Below, one piece after another: positions 53,368-58,924 of a stretch of 58,924 bases of DNA. The DNA is taken from positions 1-58,924 of the forward strand of contig JAVBLV010000090.1 in the NCBI GenBank assembly GCA_031553195.1, read 5' to 3'. The DNA is from JAVBLV01 sp031553195. GTDB lineage: Bacteria; Bacteroidota; Bacteroidia; Bacteroidales; P3. Made by a program: the position numbers and the translations under genes. The stretch's first letter is position 1, and the number at the start of each line of letters is the position of its first letter. The notes below the pieces were generated by a model. That model was given only the letters and a program-made list of their open reading frames with translations. It had not been told where the DNA came from and did not search any database.

Positions 53368-54423
53368 ATGAAACTTTCACAATTCAAATATACCCTTCCC
53401 AAAGAACTAATCGCAGAACATCCATCCAAACAACGAGACGAATCTCGTTTGATGGTCGTTGACAGGAAAACCGGAAAAATCGAGCATAAAGTTTTTAGAG
53501 ATCTCTTAGACTATTTCAATGACGGAGATACCATCGTTATGAATAATACAAAAGTTTTCCCGGCTTTATTGTATGGCGAAAAAGAAAAAACAGGCGCTAA
53601 AATAACTGTCTTTCTCCTGAGAGAATTAAATGCCGAAAGCCGTTTATGGGATGTTTTGGTCGATCCCGCCCGGAAAATACGCATTGGAAATAAATTATAT
53701 TTTGGTCCCAACGATTCTTTGGTCGCCGAAGTTATCGACAATACGACATCCAGAGGACGGACATTGCGTTTTCTGTTTGACGGCACCCATGAAGAATTCA
53801 AGAAAACAATCAAATCATTAGGCAATACGCCGCTTCCCGAAAGTTTGTTAAGCGTCAGAAACATTGTTTCCGAAGATAAAGAACGTTATCAAACCATTTA
53901 TGCTAAAAACGAAGGCGCAGTAGTTGCGCCCACGGCAGGTTTTCATTTCAGTCGCGAATTACTGAAACGATTGGAAATAAAAGGAGTAAACTTTGCAGAA
54001 ATTACCCTGCACGCCGGATTGGGGAATTTCAGACCCATCGAGGTGGAGGATTTAACAAAGCATAAAACCGATTCGGAAGAAATGATCATAGAGGAAGATG
54101 CCGTTCAGATCATTAACAAAACCAAAGAACGTAGGAGCAAAGTTTGCGTGGTTGGCACAACAACCATGAGAGCCATAGAAACTGCTGTTACGGTTGCAGG
54201 TAAGATAAAGGCATATAACGGATGGACCAATAAATTTATCTTTCCTCCCTACGATTTCAATATTGCCGATTCGATGATAACGAATTTTCATCCTCCCATG
54301 TCGTCTATGCAAATAATGGTTGCCGCTTTTGCCGGACATGAACTATTGACGGAAGCCTATCAAGCGGCCATCAAGGAAAAATATAAATTCCTTACCTATG
54401 GAGACGCCATGCTGATCATATAA
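53368..54423 (+). CDS. queA: S-adenosylmethionine:tRNA ribosyltransferase-isomerase
   Basis: A 351-residue protein. QueA signatures: FKYTLPKELIAEHPSKQRDESRL, NTKVFPALL, VAPTAGFHFSRELL, ITLHAGLGNFRPI and MITNFHPPMSSMQIMVAAFAG. It transfers ribose from SAM to preQ1-modified tRNA on the way to queuosine. The next gene, ispD, starts 12 bp later on the same strand. Confidence 0.95.
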   Translation: MKLSQFKYTLPKELIAEHPSKQRDESRLMVVDRKTGKIEHKVFRDLLDYFNDGDTIVMNNTKVFPALLYGEKEKTGAKITVFLLRELNAESRLWDVLVDPARKIRIGNKLYFGPNDSLVAEVIDNTTSRGRTLRFLFDGTHEEFKKTIKSLGNTPLPESLLSVRNIVSEDKERYQTIYAKNEGAVVAPTAGFHFSRELLKRLEIKGVNFAEITLHAGLGNFRPIEVEDLTKHKTDSEEMIIEEDAVQIINKTKERRSKVCVVGTTTMRAIETAVTVAGKIKAYNGWTNKFIFPPYDFNIADSMITNFHPPMSSMQIMVAAFAGHELLTEAYQAAIKEKYKFLTYGDAMLII

Positions 54424-54435
54424 AATCATGTTTTA

Positions 54436-55122
54436 TTGAAAAAATATGTAATAATCGTCGCCGGCGGAAAAGGCTTACGCATGGGATCGCGAATCCCTAA
54501 GCAATTCCTATCTATTGCAGGAAAGCCGGTTTTAATGCACACAATAGACGCTTTCTTGCAATATGACCGGGATATTTCGGTTATTTTGGTTCTTCCGTCC
54601 GAATATTTTCACTATTGGGAGGATCTTTGCAGGCTTCGCCATTTCCTATTTCCCTGCCAGATAACGGCAGGAGGAAACGAACGTTATTACTCCGTAAAGA
54701 ATGCATTGGAATATGTCGACGACGAATCGTTGGTTGCCGTTCATGACGGTGTCCGGCCTTTTGTTAGTAGAAACGTTATTACAAATGCTTTTGAAACAGC
54801 CCAGCGTTACTCGACTGCCATTCCTGTTATTCCCTTAACCGACAGTATACGTAAAATACAGGACAATAATAAATCTATAACCCTAAACCGGAATGATTTC
54901 AGGCTCGTTCAAACGCCGCAATGTTTTTATGCTAAATTACTGAAAGAAGCTTATAAATCAGATTTCTCTGAAGATTATACCGACGATGCCGGCATTGTTG
55001 AAAAAAACACTTCTACTTCCATTACATTGATTGACGGGAATATAGAAAATATCAAACTCACTACTCCCTTTGATTTTGAAGCGGCGGAATTTTACCTGAA
55101 AAAGTCTCAAAATCTATTTTAA
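54436..55122 (+). CDS. ispD: 2-C-methyl-D-erythritol 4-phosphate cytidylyltransferase
   Basis: A 228-residue protein. VIIVAGGKGLRMGSRIPKQFL is the CTP-binding loop with its basic residues; VAVHDGVRPFVS and QTPQCF follow. It makes CDP-ME in the MEP isoprenoid pathway. The start is TTG at 54436: no in-frame ATG precedes the conserved N-terminus, and an ATG at 54428 runs into a stop. The 3' end overlaps dapB by 4 bp (convergent). Confidence 0.93.
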   Translation: MKKYVIIVAGGKGLRMGSRIPKQFLSIAGKPVLMHTIDAFLQYDRDISVILVLPSEYFHYWEDLCRLRHFLFPCQITAGGNERYYSVKNALEYVDDESLVAVHDGVRPFVSRNVITNAFETAQRYSTAIPVIPLTDSIRKIQDNNKSITLNRNDFRLVQTPQCFYAKLLKEAYKSDFSEDYTDDAGIVEKNTSTSITLIDGNIENIKLTTPFDFEAAEFYLKKSQNLF

Positions 55123-55844
55123 TTTATCTTTGAAGCCAATAGATCCTTCATTTCATAATAACCGGTTTTGCCTATCAGGAATTCAGCCGCTAAAACGGCG
55201 CCCAAAGCAAAACCCTTGCGAGATTTAGCCTCGTGTTTTATTTCTATGCTCTCAATATCGGAAAAATAAGTTACAATATGCGTTCCCGGAATGCTTCCTT
55301 CACGAACTGAAGTGATTAACAGTTCTTCCTCCGATTTCGCCGATTGAGATGCCCAGATTTGCTTTTTTTCGAGCGCATGTATAATATCATTTGCCAAAGT
55401 AAGCGCCGTTCCGCTGGGCGCATCTAATTTTTGAGCATGATGTATCTCCGTCATTTCCACCTCATATTCTCGATAATTACTCATCAGCTTTGCCAAATAA
55501 CGATTGAGTTCAAAAAATAAATTTACGCCTATGCTAAAATTAGAAGCCGTGAATATACTTTTATTTTGTTTTATACATATTTCCTTGATTTCCGGCAAAC
55601 GGTCATACCAACCTGTAGTCCCTACCACAACCGGAAGACCCATCTCAAAACATTTCAAAATATTCCGGACGACCATCGCAGGAATTGAAAACTCAATAGC
55701 AATATGGCATTGGCAAACCAGATCTTTCTGCCGAGACCAATCGTCCTCGCAATCTATAAAAGCCAATACTTTATGGGAACGAGATTCCAGCATATGTTCT
55801 ATTTCTTTTCCCATCTTTCCGTATCCGATAATTGCAACGTTCAT
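55119..55844 (-). CDS. dapB: 4-hydroxy-tetrahydrodipicolinate reductase
   Basis: A 241-residue protein. N-terminal IIGYGKMGKEIEHML Rossmann loop. VVGTTGWYD, ASNFSIGVNLFFELN and EMTEIHHAQKLDAPSGTAL follow, with the catalytic His-Lys region. It reduces the lysine/DAP precursor with NAD(P)H. Length is typical of the shorter Bacteroidota form. Convergent with ispD. Confidence 0.94.
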   Translation of the reverse strand: MNVAIIGYGKMGKEIEHMLESRSHKVLAFIDCEDDWSRQKDLVCQCHIAIEFSIPAMVVRNILKCFEMGLPVVVGTTGWYDRLPEIKEICIKQNKSIFTASNFSIGVNLFFELNRYLAKLMSNYREYEVEMTEIHHAQKLDAPSGTALTLANDIIHALEKKQIWASQSAKSEEELLITSVREGSIPGTHIVTYFSDIESIEIKHEAKSRKGFALGAVLAAEFLIGKTGYYEMKDLLASKIN

Positions 55845-55922
55845 TGTTTTGAGTTTATAAGGTTTCTAAAAAACCTAAAGTTATAAATTTAGAAGGATCT
55901 TCTATATTATTGAATATAAATC

Positions 55923-55960
55923 AAAAACTGCCCAAGAAATATTTTTTCCGGGCAGTTTTA
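55923..55960 (-). terminator. Terminator after floA (minus strand)
   Basis: Minus-strand stem AAAACTGCCC / GGGCAGTTTT with a 16-base loop and a following TTTTT run. It ends the nfeD-floA transcript; the symmetric A/T ends could also allow function on the plus strand. Confidence 0.7.
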
Positions 55961-55980
55961 ATTCTGTTTGATAAGATTAA

Positions 55981-56973
55981 CTATTTATTATCTCCCATTG
56001 GAGGTTTATTGCCTGCAGGCTTAGATATAGACTCTCTCATATCCGTATCTGCTTTTATATTTTGCATACGATAATAATCCATAATACCTAAATTTCCATT
56101 ACGGAAAGCTTCTGCCATGGCGCGCGGAACTTCGGCCTCCGCTTCAATCACTTTTGCGCGGGCTTCTTGCGCTTTGGCTTTCATTTCTTGTTCGGAGGCT
56201 ACCGCCATTGCACGACGTTCTTCCGCTTTGGCCTGTGCAATATTTTTATCGGTAAGCGCCTGATCCATCTGTAACTGAGCGCCAATATTTTTATCTACGC
56301 TGATATCGGCAATATCGATAGAAAGAATTTCAAAAGCGGTTCCCGAATCCAATCCTTTTTGTAGCACCAGTTTCGAAATAGAATCAGGTTTTTCCAGCAC
56401 TGATTTATGCGAATCGGCAGAGCCAATGGAACTGACAATCCCTTCCCCTACCCTTGCTAAAATGGTATCCTCGCCGGCGCCGCCAACCAATTGTTTTATA
56501 TTGGTGCGAACCGTAACGCGGGCTCTTGCTTTTAACTGTATCCCGTCTTTAGCCACTGCGGCTACTTCGGGCGTGTCGATTACTTTGGGAGTTACCGAAG
56601 TTTGCACCGCTTGAAATACGTCGCGGCCTGCCAAGTCAATAGCTGTAGCTGTTTTAAAGTCCAGATTAATATTTGCCTTATCGGCCGAAATCAAAGCGCT
56701 CACCACATTGCCGACTTTTCCTCCGGCCAAATAATGCGCTTCCAGTTCGTTCCGGGTTAACTTTAATCCTGCCTTATTGGCGGCAATCATATTTCGTACA
56801 ATAATTTGAGGCGGAACTTTACGCCAACGCATGAAGATCAATTGCACCAACGAGATATTTACGCCCGATACCAATGCATTAAACCATAGGCCGATAGGAA
56901 CGAAATACAAAAATATCACCAATCCTACTATGCAAATGATTATCAAAAAAATAGGAAATCCTATAAATTCCAT
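55981..56973 (-). CDS. floA: Flotillin-like protein FloA
   Basis: A 330-residue protein. N-terminal membrane hairpin (FLIIICIVGLVIFLYFVPIGLWF). The SPFH domain has PPQIIVRNMIAANKAGL, IDLAGRDVFQAVQTSVTPKVIDTP, LKARARVTVRTNIKQLVGGAGEDTILARVGEGIVSSIGS and ILSIDIADISVDKNIGA. A coiled-coil rich in Ala/Glu follows. Flotillins organise membrane microdomains. The upstream nfeD gene is its usual partner. Confidence 0.95.
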   Translation of the reverse strand: MEFIGFPIFLIIICIVGLVIFLYFVPIGLWFNALVSGVNISLVQLIFMRWRKVPPQIIVRNMIAANKAGLKLTRNELEAHYLAGGKVGNVVSALISADKANINLDFKTATAIDLAGRDVFQAVQTSVTPKVIDTPEVAAVAKDGIQLKARARVTVRTNIKQLVGGAGEDTILARVGEGIVSSIGSADSHKSVLEKPDSISKLVLQKGLDSGTAFEILSIDIADISVDKNIGAQLQMDQALTDKNIAQAKAEERRAMAVASEQEMKAKAQEARAKVIEAEAEVPRAMAEAFRNGNLGIMDYYRMQNIKADTDMRESISKPAGNKPPMGDNK

Positions 56974-57007
56974 CTTATTAATTTTTTAGGTTTATAATTT
57001 ATTTTAC

Positions 57008-57487
57008 TTAATCGTTAGAAATGACTTCTACAATAATTTTATTTCCTTCTACCTTAACAACCTTTATTTTGGTTTCGGGATCGACAAATTCGCTAAAAGT
57101 GTGAACCTCTACAATTTCTCCGTTTATTAATGCCTTGCCCGAAGGAGCCAAACGCGAAATAGTCTCTCCTTCCGCTCCTTCAACAATTTTGCTTTCGTCA
57201 ATCGTATTTACCCTACTATCAATTACATCATTTAATTTTACCTTTTTCCAAGTTTTTGAACGCAGGAAAAACGTTAAAATCAATACCCCAAAAAGCAAAG
57301 AAGAACCTAAAACCAAGTGTCCTGCCGTGGAACCGTAAGCCGAATAGGTACTCCAAATTGCAAAAATAAGCATAGCCAGACCTGCAAACCCCACCACTGT
57401 CGTGCCCGGAATAGCAACTACTTCCAAGGCAATCAACGTTAATCCCACAAAAACAAACAATATTATCCAAAACCAGGTCATAGTCAA
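57008..57487 (-). CDS. NfeD-like protein, short form
   Basis: A 159-residue protein with TM segments (FWIILFVFVGLTLIALEVVAIPGTTVVGFAGLAMLI and a second pair). A C-terminal OB-fold domain follows: GEGETISRLAPSGKALINGEIVEVHTF then VKVVKVEGNKIIVE. This is the NfeD short form that pairs with FloA, and the two genes adjoin (34 bp). Lacks the ClpP-like protease domain of long NfeD. Confidence 0.9.
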   Translation of the reverse strand: MTMTWFWIILFVFVGLTLIALEVVAIPGTTVVGFAGLAMLIFAIWSTYSAYGSTAGHLVLGSSLLFGVLILTFFLRSKTWKKVKLNDVIDSRVNTIDESKIVEGAEGETISRLAPSGKALINGEIVEVHTFSEFVDPETKIKVVKVEGNKIIVEVISND

Positions 57488-57490
57488 ATA

Positions 57491-57763
57491 TTAGTGTTTT
57501 AACTCCACTGTTAAATTAAAACTCGATAGAGATTGATACATAGGCAATAGTTCCGAATATAATCCTTGCTTTACACAAGATTTACCCCTATAATGCACCA
57601 ATACAGCATATTGCTCTGCCTGAATAAAAGAATAATTACATGCTTCTACCAAACATTCTATTACATAATCAAACGTGTTGAAATCATCATTGTAAAGAAG
57701 CAATTCCACAACGGCTTCTTTCTCTGTCTTCAAATAAAAGTCTTGTTGATGTTTCCCTAACAT
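57491..57763 (-). CDS. clpS: ATP-dependent Clp protease adaptor ClpS
   Basis: 90 residues from ATG 57763, chosen because the preceding 24 codons (from 57835) look like noise. LLLYNDDFNTFDYVIECLVEACNYSFIQAEQYAVLVHYRGKSCVKQG is the ClpS core with the NDDF and VHYRGK motifs that bind N-end-rule residues. It delivers substrates with N-terminal bulky residues to ClpAP. Starts upstream of nfeD by 4 bp, so the three genes form one transcript. Confidence 0.9.
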   Translation of the reverse strand: MLGKHQQDFYLKTEKEAVVELLLYNDDFNTFDYVIECLVEACNYSFIQAEQYAVLVHYRGKSCVKQGLYSELLPMYQSLSSFNLTVELKH

Positions 57764-58077
57764 ATTCTCAATTTTTGCACAAAGATAACATATATAGTTG
57801 AAAGTTGAAAGCAGAAATTGAAAAGATGAATCCACTTAATTTATATCAAGGCATTTACGTTTCTAAATTGTATTGCGCAATTCTTATTCAAACATATACG
57901 AGATCTGCATAATAAAAACATTAAAAATATAAATATCAATTACTTACAAAACAAACATCTTTCATCTAATTAAATTGAACCATATTTGTTTTTCGACGTT
58001 ATATGTAATATACATTATAAATGCATCATGAAAAACAAACCTAATTTATCACTTAAAATTTTATGGAGGATATAACA

Positions 58078-58518
58078 ATGAACTCTATTGTGAAAAAAGC
58101 AAACAACTATCTACCCTCATTTTTCCAAAATTTTTGGAACGAAGACTTTTTGAGCAATTTTTTCGACGGTAAAGAAATGAATCTTGTTCCGGCAATTAAT
58201 GTAGTAGAAACCAAAACGGCTTTCAATATCGAAGTAGCCGCTCCGGGTCTGGATAAAAAGGACTTCAAGATAAAAATAGAAAAAAATACGCTTGAAATTT
58301 CTGCTGAAAAAGAAATTAAAACCGAAGAAAAAGATAAGGATTCAAAATTTTTACGAAGAGAATTCGGCTATACATCTTTCAGCAGAACTTTCAACCTTCC
58401 TGCGCATGCCGATGCAGATAAAATTACTGCGGCACATAAAGACGGGGTGCTGACCATCTCTATTCCCAAAAAAGAAGGGTTGGAGAAAAACGATACAAAA
58501 CAAATTGAAATCAAGTAA
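58078..58518 (+). CDS. Small heat-shock protein (Hsp20)
   Basis: 146 residues from ATG 58078. A GGAGG sequence 8-12 bases upstream, rare among these genes, supports this start over the ATG at 58063. The N-terminal FQNFWNEDFLSNFF region is followed by an alpha-crystallin domain: AAPGLDKKDFKIKIEKNTLEISAEKE, RREFGYTSFSRTFNLPAHAD, and GVLTISIPKKE. An ATP-independent holdase. A near-palindrome ATGTA-ATA-TACAT lies 62 bases upstream and could be an operator. Confidence 0.93.
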   Translation: MNSIVKKANNYLPSFFQNFWNEDFLSNFFDGKEMNLVPAINVVETKTAFNIEVAAPGLDKKDFKIKIEKNTLEISAEKEIKTEEKDKDSKFLRREFGYTSFSRTFNLPAHADADKITAAHKDGVLTISIPKKEGLEKNDTKQIEIK

Positions 58519-58924
58519 TTTCTTGTTTCATTTTTAAATTATCTCCTAGAGGTTGTTTAAAAATTTAAACAACCTCTAGCAAAGCATGTCTCTCTACAAT
58601 CCTCACATAGAGCCATATTCATCATTTTATTTAACTCATAAACGTTTTCATATGTTTAAAATTTATAAGCCCCTCTAAATCTCCCACCCCCTCTTTAATT
58701 CTCCCCTCAAGGGAGATTAATCGGATTTTCTTATTTGTTTGGGAGACTTGGCTGACGCGCGCCTTTAATCATTCGCATTGGAGAGGGTGCATGTCAAATT
58801 GCATTACGCAGTTTTTTTAATGCACGCGACTAAAGTTTCCCATCGATTACTTTTTCTATATGCCCTGAGGTTGGCTATTCTCTGAGCTCCCCCTATCGAC
58901 CATCTCTGTCCTGATAATTTTAAC
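58519..58924. other. Intergenic tail with repeat fragments
   Basis: About 400 bp with no gene. It contains the solo palindrome at 58546-58579 and half of the CCCTAAA/CCCCTCTTTAATTCTCCCC-type repeat around 58670-58720. Nothing else is recognised. Confidence 0.6.
58546..58579. repeat. Solo terminal palindrome of the MITE-like family
   Basis: CTAGAGGTTGTTTAAA and TTTAAACAACCTCTAG form a perfect 16-bp inverted repeat around AA. They are the two terminal repeats of the ~155 bp element with the interior deleted. It follows hsp20 by 27 bp and may terminate its transcript. Confidence 0.75.

Noticed and set aside
1..58924. tRNA or rRNA genes
   Set aside because: No cloverleaf with a TTCGANTC-type loop and no rRNA-like stretch was found in the intergenic DNA by eye.

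Overview
The window looks like a Bacteroidales (phylum Bacteroidota) chromosome. Supporting signs are a type IX secretion C-terminal sorting domain, a PorP/SprF family protein, the long Bacteroidota form of NusB, an MsrB-MsrA fusion, a GH3/beta-lactamase fusion, and promoter-like TTTG-N(19-20)-TAnnTTTG elements. DNA is AT-rich. Genes are mostly single copy and housekeeping outside the first 18 kb. I see no tRNA, rRNA or CRISPR array.

Region 1 (1-17774) is the exceptional part. After the 3' end of a secreted repeat protein comes a tight co-directional gene row. It encodes a ubiquitin-like protein ending in Gly, an E2 with an HPN motif and catalytic Cys, and three exported proteins (one ending in a membrane anchor). 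Next are a membrane-anchored JAMM/JAB peptidase, a lipoprotein/membrane protein carrying vWA, RING-H2-like and FHA-like domains, an outer-membrane beta-barrel, and an E1/ThiF-like activating enzyme. The row continues with four genes resembling type VI secretion baseplate subunits (TssG-like, TssK-like, TssE/gp25, TssF), with an M23 peptidoglycan peptidase after them. A full eukaryote-like Ubl-E1-E2-RING-JAB set is thus joined to a contractile-machine baseplate and envelope proteins. Predicted topology puts every ubiquitin-type enzyme and the baseplate in the cytoplasm, with periplasmic domains and a beta-barrel forming a possible trans-envelope assembly. No sheath, tube, spike, ClpV or canonical TssJLM gene is in the window. 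This is my candidate for an undescribed system: a Ubl-modifying, envelope-spanning T6SS-like apparatus.

Region 2 (17775-27140) holds a cytidylate-kinase-like gene bracketed by two inverted copies of a ~155 bp MITE-like repeat, a MATE exporter, dinB, four tandem paralogous outer-membrane proteins, a lipoprotein, and a ~0.9 kb non-coding stretch with inverted repeats.

Region 3 (27141-42320) is largely housekeeping: nusB, a DUF1573 lipoprotein, yajC, yebC, rsmI, rpmB, rpsU, an O-acetylation-type trio (two SGNH proteins plus an MBOAT), rnr, coaE, a hypothetical, murB, a small OmpA-family remnant, and a PorP/SprF protein. Region 4 (42321-58924) carries sufE, an oligopeptide-type ABC permease, msrBA, an OsmC protein, the GH3/beta-lactamase fusion, ftsX, a DUF3098 protein, uppP, truB, queA, ispD, dapB, floA-nfeD, clpS and an hsp20. 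Six copies of the MITE-like repeat and one solo terminal palindrome are scattered from 17.8 to 58.6 kb. All functional calls are from reading motifs; no database search was run.
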